Part shown: in pieces, positions 23,912 through 30,958 of the stretch | Layout of the letters: every line of letters begins with the position of its first letter | How positions within the stretch are numbered: position 1 is the stretch's first letter | Source of the DNA: Ectobacillus funiculus | Lineage (GTDB): Bacteria > Bacillota > Bacilli > Bacillales > Bacillaceae_G | Reading direction: 5' to 3' | Length of the DNA stretch: 35,820 nt | NCBI RefSeq assembly: GCF_004138295.1 | Contig: NZ_SCFM01000039.1 | Span: forward strand, 1-35,820 | Made by a program: the position numbers and the translations under genes | Notes under the pieces: generated by a model | Told to the model about the DNA's origin: nothing | What the model saw: the letters and a program-made list of their open reading frames with translations, nothing else | Databases searched by the model: none

Positions 23912-24325
23912 CTATAGGAAAGCTGGTTCAGGTAATCTATGAGCCGAATAAATAGCCTCTCCATCACTTTCTTTGTCAAAGATAACAGTTGTATCAGGTG
24001 TGAAAATTAAAACATCGCCTGCTTCCGCCACATATTTTTTATTCTGTTCATCACGCACTACAATTTTTCCCTGTAATACGACCTTCATTTCTAGGAATGT
24101 GTATGTAAATTCAAAATCCTCCGAAGGCCTCATGGAAAAGTAGCCTAATTGTAATGCGTTTTCCTTAGATGTAACAGGAACATCGATGATCTGACTTTGT
24201 AACGCTGGGATGCCCAACGACCCATTTAATTCTTTCTTTTGGTAAGTTCCAGCTTTAATTAATTGTACCCCTGGCTTTTGACTGAGATAAGTAAAGTCCA
24301 TTTTTGTTAATGTGCTTTCGTTCAT
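23912..24325 (-). CDS. EutQ-like cupin protein
   Basis: A 137-residue single-domain cupin similar to the C-terminal domain of EutQ: 'LQLGYFSMRPSEDFEFTYTFLEMKVVLQGKIVVRDEQ' and 'YVAEAGDVLIFTPDTTVIFD'. EutQ cupins act in ethanolamine catabolism (acetate-kinase-like activity has been described) and bind no classical metal triad. I chose ATG 24325 because GAGGTGG lies 5 bases upstream. It is divergent from the IclR gene and shares with it the conserved element at 24562, and it may be the first gene of the demethylase operon. Confidence 0.85.
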   Translation of the reverse strand: MNESTLTKMDFTYLSQKPGVQLIKAGTYQKKELNGSLGIPALQSQIIDVPVTSKENALQLGYFSMRPSEDFEFTYTFLEMKVVLQGKIVVRDEQNKKYVAEAGDVLIFTPDTTVIFDKESDGEAIYSAHRLPEPAFL

Positions 24326-24349
24326 TTTTTCCACCTCAAGCGTTTTATT

Positions 24350-24427
24350 CTTAATAAAGTTATTTGTAATAATATGTGCAGCTTATTTTCTAGTAGAGGA
24401 AAGATTAGATAATGTAACTTTATTAAG
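24350..24427. promoter_or_regulatory. Two perfect 13-bp arms 52 bases apart upstream of the cupin
   Basis: CTTAATAAAGTTA (24350-24362) and its exact reverse complement TAACTTTATTAAG (24415-24427). The left arm is part of TTATTCTTAA, the word that ends all three conserved elements. The arrangement suits two half-operators bridged by a regulator controlling the cupin/demethylase unit, or a large cruciform. Confidence 0.5.
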
Positions 24428-24508
24428 TTGGCATACCCATATAATTACAAAATAAATAGGAGAAACCTACCTTGTTTTCCCGAATTTTGGGATAGCAATT
24501 GGTTTTTA

Positions 24509-24525
24509 TGTCACATGATCTGACG
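24509..24525. promoter_or_regulatory. GlnR/TnrA-like box with one mismatch, cupin/IclR intergenic region
   Basis: TGTCACATGATCTGACG matches TGTNA-N7-TNACA except for the last base. It lies 36 bases before the conserved element, about one helical turn further than the 25-26 bases seen at the other two loci. Confidence 0.5.
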
Positions 24526-24561
24526 TGAATAGGTATATTTCGGTTGATCATTATTATATAA

Positions 24562-24612
24562 TTTCGTTTTTTACAATCAGACAGTACAAAAATTATTTAT
24601 TCTTAAGAATAA
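24562..24612 (+). promoter_or_regulatory. Conserved promoter/operator element, copy B
   Basis: TTTCGTTTTTTACAAT, variable centre, TTATTCTTAAG (46 bases to 24607). The right end extends here to a perfect 16-bp palindrome, TTATTCTTAAGAATAA (24597-24612). TACAAT at 24572-24577 is the candidate -10. It lies in the divergent region of cupin and IclR, 75 bases before the IclR start, so it is likely an autoregulated operator. Confidence 0.7.
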
Positions 24613-24686
24613 AAGTCTGTAGTGCATTTTTAGCAGAAATAACTTGGCTGTAGAATTCCTTTTAAGAAAAGAAAGGGGAGAGAAAA

Positions 24687-25439
24687 TTGTCGGAGGTAAT
24701 TCGAAAATCTATTACATTATTAACTGCAATTAAACCGAATGAAGAAAAGGAAGAGTGGAGTGCGACAGAAATTAGTCGGAAACTTAATATCCCTGTTCAA
24801 ACTGTACACAGACTTCTTGTATCTCTTGAGGAATATGGATTTGTATTTCAAAATAAGGAAACAAAAAAATTCCGACTAGGATTGACGTTATTGCAATTAG
24901 GATTTTCAATAAGGGATAATTTACCAGTCCGGAACAGCTCGCTTCCGGTTATGAAAAAGTTATGGGATAAAACAAGGGAGAATGTTTATCTAACAGTTCC
25001 GGAGGGGGACGAGGGAGTACTTATTGACTGTATTAATTCCCAACAATCCCTAAAAGATGCTGCTCCAATTGGTGTGAGATTTCCTTTATGTGTTGGCGCT
25101 TCTAAAAAGGTGATTTTAGCTTATATGAATACGAGAGTAAAGCAGCGGATTCTAAAAGGCCTTATGGAAAAAGGGGAAATTAAAGATTTAAAAAAGCTAG
25201 AAGAAGATTTAGTGATTATTCAGAAATGTGGAGTGGCCATATCATTTGGGGAAATAAAGGAAAAGAATGTGAGTGTTGCTTCCCCAATTTTTTCTTGGGA
25301 GGATAAGGTCGTTGCGTCGATAAGTGTAATGATTCCAGATACAAGATTTACAGGGAGCCGAATAAGAGACATTATAAGTTTTACGCAAAAGGCAGCCGAA
25401 GAAATATCAGAAGAATTAGGCTGGATAAAAAGGAGATAA
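24687..25439 (+). CDS. IclR family transcriptional regulator
   Basis: A 250-residue IclR regulator: winged helix at about 5-65 (ATEISRKLNIPVQTVHRLLV, SLEEYGFV) and a C-terminal GAF-like ligand domain (ENVYLTVPEGDEGVLIDCI, APIGVRFPLCVGASKKVILA, GVAISFGEIKEKNVSVASPIF). IclR proteins sense small organic acids or amines' breakdown products and bind palindromes near promoters. The start is TTG at 24687 with AAAGGGGAG 6 bases upstream. It is the best candidate to read the three-copy element found here, upstream of the GlcG-like gene and upstream of the amine oxidase. That link is inference. Confidence 0.9.
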   Translation: MSEVIRKSITLLTAIKPNEEKEEWSATEISRKLNIPVQTVHRLLVSLEEYGFVFQNKETKKFRLGLTLLQLGFSIRDNLPVRNSSLPVMKKLWDKTRENVYLTVPEGDEGVLIDCINSQQSLKDAAPIGVRFPLCVGASKKVILAYMNTRVKQRILKGLMEKGEIKDLKKLEEDLVIIQKCGVAISFGEIKEKNVSVASPIFSWEDKVVASISVMIPDTRFTGSRIRDIISFTQKAAEEISEELGWIKRR

Positions 25440-25513
25440 GAAAGCTTTTATAAAATGAAAGCAGGCTATTTTACTTACTCCATTCCCTGTGGTAAGAGAG
25501 AATAAGTTATTTC

Positions 25514-25530
25514 TGTAAGAATATGTAACA
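25514..25530. promoter_or_regulatory. GlnR/TnrA-type nitrogen box (perfect) upstream of the first Amt gene
   Basis: TGTAAGAATATGTAACA fits TGTNA-N7-TNACA exactly. It lies 210 bases before the Amt start in a 301-base gap that otherwise shows no gene. amt (nrgA) is a classical TnrA target in Bacillus. Confidence 0.7.
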
Positions 25531-25740
25531 TTAAATTTGATTTAATCCCAATTATTAAGAAAAGTAAATTGGTTTTATATGTTTTATAGATGATTATATA
25601 GGTATCTAACAGAAGAAATTCATTTTGCTATATAGGGTGGTGGATGTAAGGAATGCCTTAAAAAGAGAATAATGTAGTTTAACTTTGCGGGAGAATAATT
25701 CATTTATAGTTCCGATGGTATTTACTTAAGGAGGGATTGC

Positions 25741-27099
25741 ATGATTCATTTGCTGAAAGGAAAAAGGGCTGTATTCATATCAGCATTAGCTTTTATAATG
25801 ATTTTTCCGGGAAATGCATTTGCAGCAGAGACTGCACCTAAAATTGATACAGGCGATACAACCTGGGTCCTTATTGCCACTGCTCTTGTATTATTCATGC
25901 ATGTACCAGGGTTAGCCCTTTTTTACGGTGGATTAGTTAGTGAGCGAAATGTTGTGTCCACAATGATGCATAGTTTTGTCAGTCTTCTCATTGTTAGTGT
26001 TATCTGGGTACTCTGGGGATATAGTCTAAGCTACGGTACGGATATAGGAGGTTTTATAGGGGGATTGGATTACCTTGGGTTTAAAGGAGTGGGCGGCGAG
26101 GCAGCACTTGGAACCTTAACGATACCGCACTACCTATTCGCTCTGCTGCAAATCGTATATGCCGCTATTACAGTAGCGATTATTTCAGGAGGAATTGCTG
26201 GTCGAATTACCTTTTCAGCTTGGGTAATATTCGCCGTTTTATGGCCAACTCTTGTTTATGCTCCAATGGCACATTGGGTATGGGGAGGCGGTTGGTTGTT
26301 TCAAATGGGAGAACTTGACTTCGCCGGTGGAACAGTTGTGCATATTTTATCGGGGGTAGGTGCTCTTGTAGCTGCATTAATTATTGGACCTAGACAAGGA
26401 TACCCATATCATGAGCATCGTCCGCATAATATTGTTTTATTTTTACTAGGAGCTGGAACTTTATGGTTCGGGTGGTTTGGTTTTAATGGTGGTAGTGCAC
26501 TTGCCTCCGGAGCGATCACGACGCTTGCCCTCACTACTACACACACAGCTGGATCGGCAGCCGGGATTGGGTGGCTGATAATTGAATGGAAATTACGAAA
26601 ACGTCCCACCCTTATTGGAACAGCTACTGGTGCCATTGCTGGATTGGTTGCCATTACTCCTGCGGCCGGATATGTTACGATTCTTTCGGCATTAATTATT
26701 GGACTGGTGGCTGCTCCGGTTTGTTATTTCAGTATTAATTTCCTAAAGGCTCGCTTAAAGTATGATGACACATTGGATGCCTTCGGTGTCCATGGAATGG
26801 CCGGTATTTGGGGGGCTATCGCTACAGGTCTCTTTGCGACGAAAGAAGTAAACTCTGCTGGAAATAATGGATTGTTTTATGGTAATCCTGAGCAGCTTCT
26901 TCACCAGCTTACGGGTGTAGCTGCTGCCGTAGCCTTAGCTGTGATCGGAACATTTGTAATTTTGAAGGTGATTGGCTTATTTGTTCCGTTGCGTGTAAGT
27001 AAAGAAGAAGAATTAATTGGCTTGGATGTAAGTTTTCATGAAGAGCCCGCATATCATACAGAAAATCAATCGACTAATCGAAGTATATCAGGTCTTTAG
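25741..27099 (+). CDS. amt: Ammonium/methylammonium transporter, Amt family (first copy)
   Basis: A 452-residue Amt channel. It begins with a cleavable-type signal peptide ending AFA-AE (about residue 29), followed by 11 membrane helices. Conserved pore residues: the Trp/Gly segment HWVWGGGW (178-185), Asp193 and His201 in LDFAGGTVVH, and His351 in AFGVHGMAGIWG, which gives the twin-His pair. The family passes ammonium and, characteristically, methylammonium. No glnK gene accompanies it, unlike nrgAB. RBS AAGGAGGG. It lies between the IclR and AraC genes and has a nitrogen box upstream. Confidence 0.95.
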   Translation: MIHLLKGKRAVFISALAFIMIFPGNAFAAETAPKIDTGDTTWVLIATALVLFMHVPGLALFYGGLVSERNVVSTMMHSFVSLLIVSVIWVLWGYSLSYGTDIGGFIGGLDYLGFKGVGGEAALGTLTIPHYLFALLQIVYAAITVAIISGGIAGRITFSAWVIFAVLWPTLVYAPMAHWVWGGGWLFQMGELDFAGGTVVHILSGVGALVAALIIGPRQGYPYHEHRPHNIVLFLLGAGTLWFGWFGFNGGSALASGAITTLALTTTHTAGSAAGIGWLIIEWKLRKRPTLIGTATGAIAGLVAITPAAGYVTILSALIIGLVAAPVCYFSINFLKARLKYDDTLDAFGVHGMAGIWGAIATGLFATKEVNSAGNNGLFYGNPEQLLHQLTGVAAAVALAVIGTFVILKVIGLFVPLRVSKEEELIGLDVSFHEEPAYHTENQSTNRSISGL

Positions 27100-27153
27100 A
27101 AAGGTAAAAAAGAGGATAACTTGGGGGGGGACTCTACCTCCAATTCTGTATTG

Positions 27154-27198
27154 CACCCCAATCGTTAGACAAAAAAGTCTAGTGATTGGGGTGTTTTT
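27154..27198 (+). terminator. Strong terminator after the first Amt gene
   Basis: CACCCCAATCGTTAGAC and GTCTAGTGATTGGGGTG form a 17-position stem with few mismatches, loop A6, and a TTTTT tail. Confidence 0.92.
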
Positions 27199-27333
27199 CG
27201 TCCTTTCATTCCCAAACTGCTACTGAGTAAATCAACTTTCACAATTTAGACACTTTTTTGTCACAAATTTCAAACTTACTTCGACATACAGATATTATGC
27301 ACTTGTCATATACTTATCCATAATTAATGAATA

Positions 27334-27350
27334 TGTTACATAAGCTGACA
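27334..27350. promoter_or_regulatory. GlnR/TnrA-type nitrogen box (perfect) upstream of the AraC gene
   Basis: TGTTACATAAGCTGACA fits TGTNA-N7-TNACA exactly, 74 bases before the AraC start codon. TAATAC at 27371-27376 is a possible -10. Confidence 0.65.
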
Positions 27351-27424
27351 AACATGGAATCTCCAATTATTAATACTTCATTAGATGTAATTTTCATCAT
27401 TATGAATACAGGAGGAAATAAACT

Positions 27425-28264
27425 ATGGCGAATCTTATAAATTTAAAAGGGGAACATTACTTTCCCTTTCAACCTGAAATTCAAAGTAGTACCGAATCTT
27501 ACCAAGAGTTGAAGCCTACTGATTGTTCATTCGCTCAGGACATTGCATTGTTTTATCAATTTAAAACCAATAAGGATTTACTTACTTCGCTTTCGCTTAT
27601 TCCGGATGGTTGTTTTGATATACTGTTTTGCTGCAGCCCAAAGAACCCTTCTGCTTTTCTTTGGACTAGTCCATTCCAACGACGCAAGCAACCAAATTTT
27701 CAAAATAACTGTGAGTATTTCGGGGTAAGATTTTTTCCCGAGCAAGGGAGCATAAAATTAAACTATTCAATGAGAGAACTTTTGGATAAACAGATTCCCC
27801 TGCTTGATGTGATGTCCGCACATGTCTTTTTTATAGAGGAGATAGCGGCCGGGAGGTCCTTTCAGGAGAGAATTGAGCTATTTAAAAATTTTATAAAAAG
27901 AACTGATTTTGTAGTAAGCCAGGATCAAAAGATTGTTGACTATGCTGTTCAGAAAATTTATTCAGCTAATGGTATGTTAAACATTAAAGAATTATCAGGA
28001 CATATTGGATATTCAGAGCAGTATATACGTAGAAAATTTGAGGAATATATAGGATTTTCCCCTAAACAATTCTGCCAAATTGTTAGATTTCAAAACTCCT
28101 TAGAAAGATTACTTCAATCGGATAGCTCTAACTTGTTGGATATTATTTATGAAAATGGGTATTATGATCAAGCGCATTTTATTAGGGGCTTTAAAAAAAT
28201 GGCCAATTTAACACCTAAGCAATATAGAGAAAACTTTGGTCAGGACTTGTGTTTCTTACATTAA
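27425..28264 (+). CDS. AraC family transcriptional regulator
   Basis: A 279-residue regulator. The N-terminal half (about 40-130: LIPDGCFDILFCC, WTSPFQRR, YFGVRFFPEQG) is the sensor domain common in AraC regulators with the PDGCxDIxF motif. The C-terminal half (about 170-275) holds both HTHs: LNIKELSGHIGYSEQYIRRK and LLDIIYENGYYDQAHFIRGF, then KKMANLTPKQYRENF. It starts at ATG 27425 with AGGAGGAAAT. It sits alone between the Amt terminator and the amine oxidase leader and has a nitrogen box of its own, so it is probably induced in nitrogen limitation and could activate the amine oxidase or Amt genes. Confidence 0.9.
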   Translation: MANLINLKGEHYFPFQPEIQSSTESYQELKPTDCSFAQDIALFYQFKTNKDLLTSLSLIPDGCFDILFCCSPKNPSAFLWTSPFQRRKQPNFQNNCEYFGVRFFPEQGSIKLNYSMRELLDKQIPLLDVMSAHVFFIEEIAAGRSFQERIELFKNFIKRTDFVVSQDQKIVDYAVQKIYSANGMLNIKELSGHIGYSEQYIRRKFEEYIGFSPKQFCQIVRFQNSLERLLQSDSSNLLDIIYENGYYDQAHFIRGFKKMANLTPKQYRENFGQDLCFLH

Positions 28265-28567
28265 TCCTGAAAAAAGGGCTGATCCAAAGGCACCTTAGGT
28301 GATGATAAATTAAAGGAAGCATGTGAAATAGATTGTCAACAGAACCTTTAAGTCTAATTTGATCCGTTTATATTAATATACGATAAATGATTTCGACAAA
28401 CCGCCCAATACCAACTGGGGTATTATTTTGATAAAAAATCTAACATCCCTATGTTTAGGTTTAACCTATTTAAAATAGCTGCATTTACCCTTTCGGAAGT
28501 TGAAATTAATCTGAAGAGAACAGATTAATCCATACATCAGAGGCAGATTGTGAAAGATTTATCATAA
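28265..28567. other. Region between AraC gene and amine oxidase regulatory block
   Basis: No gene is supported. AATACC/GGTATT with a 6-base loop at about 28408-28425, followed by ATTATTTT, is a weak terminator for the AraC gene. A perfect inverted repeat lies at 28505-28529. CACCTTAGGTG (about 28290) is a short palindrome. Confidence 0.45.
28505..28529. promoter_or_regulatory. Perfect 9-bp inverted repeat, candidate operator
   Basis: ATTAATCTG, 7 bases, CAGATTAAT. It lies 38 bases upstream of the nitrogen box of the amine oxidase and may bind a further regulator, such as the AraC protein encoded just before it. Confidence 0.45.
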
Positions 28568-28584
28568 TGTAATAAATTATTACA
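28568..28584. promoter_or_regulatory. GlnR/TnrA-type nitrogen box (perfect) upstream of the amine oxidase
   Basis: TGTAATAAATTATTACA fits TGTNA-N7-TNACA exactly, with an all-AT centre as in strong TnrA sites, and is a perfect palindrome apart from its middle base. It ends 25 bases before the conserved element at 28610. Confidence 0.8.
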
Positions 28585-28609
28585 TGGATAGTTATATAAA
28601 TTTACGTAG

Positions 28610-28655
28610 TTTCGTTTTTTACAATAAAACACTCCAAAAAACGATTATTCTTAAG
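28610..28655 (+). promoter_or_regulatory. Conserved promoter/operator element, copy C
   Basis: TTTCGTTTTTTACAAT, variable centre, TTATTCTTAAG. Here TCGTTTTTT (28612-28620) and AAAAAACGA (28636-28644) are perfect 9-bp inverted arms 15 bases apart. TACAAT at 28620-28625 is the candidate -10. Together with the box at 28568 the spacing is the same as at copy A within one base. Confidence 0.7.
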
Positions 28656-28710
28656 GAGACAAAACAACAAGAAAAGAAGGAGAGATGAATTAGTATAAAT
28701 AAAGTTGAAT

Positions 28711-28742
28711 AAATTTACAGATAATTTGTTTTGTAAATTTTT
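28711..28742 (+). terminator. AT-rich hairpin with T tail in the amine oxidase leader
   Basis: AAATTTACA and TGTAAATTT with a 12-base loop, then TT. It precedes the CACTGTA element by one base, as the terminator at 8571 does for copy 1. It may be a degenerate copy of that terminator. Confidence 0.45.
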
Positions 28743-28743
28743 G

Positions 28744-28813
28744 CACTGTAGGAAAGTATAAATTTCCAACTAGAAGTGAATTTGACGTAGCCGGAAATTT
28801 TAGGAATACAGTG
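28744..28813 (+). ncRNA. Candidate structured leader RNA, copy 2 (CACTGTA element)
   Basis: A possible two-stem fold: outer CACTGTA (28744-28750) with TACAGTG (28807-28813), and inner TAAATTTCC with GGAAATTTTA, around a ~25-base loop. It is homologous to 8613-8674. It is followed by CTGTC...GACAG (28831-28850) and the short hairpin CGCC-AATC-GGCG with TTTTCTTT (28855-28874), which could be an expression platform, 50 bases before the amine oxidase start. I recognise no known riboswitch class. Confidence 0.4.
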
Positions 28814-28924
28814 TAAGTGCAACTACACCTCTGTCTTCGTCCAAGGACAGGGCCCGCCAATCGGCGAGTTTTCTTTAAGAAATCAATTAAAGAACGAGTT
28901 TACATTTAAGGAGAGGATTATTTT

Positions 28925-30877
28925 ATGAAAATACAAGAAATTAAAATAAAAAAAGCTGTACATCCTTTAGAGCCTTTAACAGCTGAAGAAATTACCAAAG
29001 CAGTTACGATTTTACGAGAAAAACAGAATCTAAGTAGCTCGGCTAGATTTGCACAGGTGGTATTACAGGAGCCTGTAAAGGAAGTTGTCTTAAATTATCA
29101 GGAAGGAGATGCTATTAACCGCGAAGCCTTCATTATTATCTTAGATAATGCTACAGAAAAAACGTATGAAGCTGTTGTTTCGATTACAAATGAAGAGGTC
29201 GTCTCATGGGAACATATTCCAAACGTGCAGCCAGGTTTTATGCTGGATGAGTTTGAGGAATGTGAACGAGTTGTGAAAAATAATCCTGAGTACCAAGCTG
29301 CCTTATTAAAACGCGGCGTGACAGATCCTGAGTTGGTGATGATTGATCCTTGGTCAGCTGGCTACTTTAACATAGAGGAAGATGAAGGAAGAAGGGTAGC
29401 ACGCGCATTAGCTTGGGTTAGAAAATCTCCAAATGACAATGGATATGCTTATCCACTGACAGGTTTAATTGCTGTAGTAGATTTAAATAAGATGGAAGTT
29501 ATGCGAATAGAGGATTATGCTGTGAAGCCGATTCCTCCTTTAGATGGAGATTATACACCAGAAACCTCTCAATCTATTGAATTACGGAAGGATTTAAAGC
29601 CATTGGAGATTATTCAACCGGAAGGCCCTAGCTTTGAGGTGAACGGTCATCATATCCGCTGGCAAAAATGGGATTTCCGTTTTAGCTTTACGCCAAGAGA
29701 AGGGCTTGTTCTTCATACAGTCGGTTACGAGGATAAAGGGAAAATTCGTCCGATTCTGTACCGTGCTTCGCTAGCAGAAATGGTTGTTCCTTATGGAGAA
29801 GCAAGCGATATGCACAACCGCCAAAATGCATTTGATGCTGGAGAGTATGGAATGGGTCAATTAGCTAATTCCTTAACACTCGGTTGCGACTGTCTAGGTG
29901 AAATTCGTTATTTTGATGCGGTTATGACGGATAGTCGCGGAAATATAAAAACCATTCCAAATGCAATTTGTTTACATGAGGAAGATTACGGAATTGCCTG
30001 GAAGCATACAGACTGGAGAACAGAACAAGTAGAAGTCCGCCGTTCTCGCCGTCTCGTCATTTCGTTCTTTGCTACTGTCGCGAACTATGATTACGGCTTC
30101 TTCTGGTCCTTCTATCAAGATGGCACGATGGAAATGGAAGTGAAGCTAACAGGGATGTTAAATACGGGTGCACTTGATGAAGGAGAAAAACCAAAATATG
30201 GAACAATGATTGCACCACAGTTGAATGCACCTTTCCACCAGCATTTCTTTAACTTCCGTCTTGATACGCATTTGGATGGAATGAATAACTCTGTAGTAGA
30301 AGTAAATACGGTGCCAGAAAAGAGAGGACCACATAATCCGTTTAATAATGCCTTCCATATTGAAACGACAACATTTAAAACAGAGCAAGAAGCGCAGCGT
30401 ATTATGGACATGGCTTCTCAACGTACATGGAAAATTGTGAATCCGAATTCTCTGAATGCTGTTGGACAACCTGTAGGATACAAAATTATGCCGGGTGAAA
30501 ACTGTCTTCCTTTTGCCTATGATGATTCAAGTTTAATTAAACGAGCTGGCTTCATCAAAAACCATTTACATGTGACAAAGTTTGATAGTGATGAACTATA
30601 CGCTTCCGGAAAATATCCAAATCAGCATAAAGGCGGCGATGGACTAACGAAATATGCGCAGGCTAACCGTAATATTGAGAACGAAGATATTGTAGTCTGG
30701 TATACAATGGGTCACCACCATATTACTCGTCCGGAGGATTGGCCAGTGATGCCAACTGCGTATATCAACTTCCAGCTAAAACCGGTTGGATTCTTTGATC
30801 GTAACCCAGCAATTGATTTACCGCGTCCTACACCGAAATCATGTCACACAAAAGCTGGATCTTCTTGTCAACATTAA
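28925..30877 (+). CDS. Copper-containing primary-amine oxidase
   Basis: A 650-residue copper/topaquinone amine oxidase that turns RCH2NH2, water and O2 into aldehyde, ammonia and H2O2. Topaquinone precursor Tyr388 is in VANYDYG; copper ligands are His438, His440 (FHQHFF) and His599 (MGHHHITRPEDWPVMP); catalytic base Asp304 is in AFDAGEYGMG. There is no signal peptide, so it is cytoplasmic, as in Arthrobacter enzymes. The tail ends SCHTKAGSSCQH, with extra Cys and His. It starts at ATG 28925 with AAGGAGAGG, and has its own nitrogen box, element C and leader. Near an N-demethylase, methylamine is the natural substrate, though aromatic amines or histamine are possible. Confidence 0.96.
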   Translation: MKIQEIKIKKAVHPLEPLTAEEITKAVTILREKQNLSSSARFAQVVLQEPVKEVVLNYQEGDAINREAFIIILDNATEKTYEAVVSITNEEVVSWEHIPNVQPGFMLDEFEECERVVKNNPEYQAALLKRGVTDPELVMIDPWSAGYFNIEEDEGRRVARALAWVRKSPNDNGYAYPLTGLIAVVDLNKMEVMRIEDYAVKPIPPLDGDYTPETSQSIELRKDLKPLEIIQPEGPSFEVNGHHIRWQKWDFRFSFTPREGLVLHTVGYEDKGKIRPILYRASLAEMVVPYGEASDMHNRQNAFDAGEYGMGQLANSLTLGCDCLGEIRYFDAVMTDSRGNIKTIPNAICLHEEDYGIAWKHTDWRTEQVEVRRSRRLVISFFATVANYDYGFFWSFYQDGTMEMEVKLTGMLNTGALDEGEKPKYGTMIAPQLNAPFHQHFFNFRLDTHLDGMNNSVVEVNTVPEKRGPHNPFNNAFHIETTTFKTEQEAQRIMDMASQRTWKIVNPNSLNAVGQPVGYKIMPGENCLPFAYDDSSLIKRAGFIKNHLHVTKFDSDELYASGKYPNQHKGGDGLTKYAQANRNIENEDIVVWYTMGHHHITRPEDWPVMPTAYINFQLKPVGFFDRNPAIDLPRPTPKSCHTKAGSSCQH

Positions 30878-30880
30878 TTT

Positions 30881-30925
30881 TATGAAAAAGGAGTTGGATT
30901 TTCCTTCGCCAACTCCTTTTTCATA
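30881..30925 (+). terminator. Strong terminator after the amine oxidase
   Basis: TATGAAAAAGGAGTTGG and CCAACTCCTTTTTCATA form a perfect 17-bp stem. It can act on both strands and should isolate the amine oxidase from the next gene. Confidence 0.92.
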
Positions 30926-30958
30926 AAGGAAACCAAATCAAATGTCCAGAGGTGAAAT

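Noticed and set aside
25575-25598. A -10 box for the first Amt gene at TTATAT or TATATA
   Set aside because: AT-rich DNA gives several equal candidates, none at a convincing distance from the nitrogen box.
27038-27226. 62-codon frame across the end of the first Amt gene
   Set aside because: It overlaps the Amt gene in another frame, runs through the strong terminator at 27154 and has no RBS.
30115-30469. Two overlapping antisense frames of about 100 codons inside the amine oxidase gene
   Set aside because: Composition is that of antisense to a real gene; no RBS or promoter, and the sense gene has all catalytic residues.
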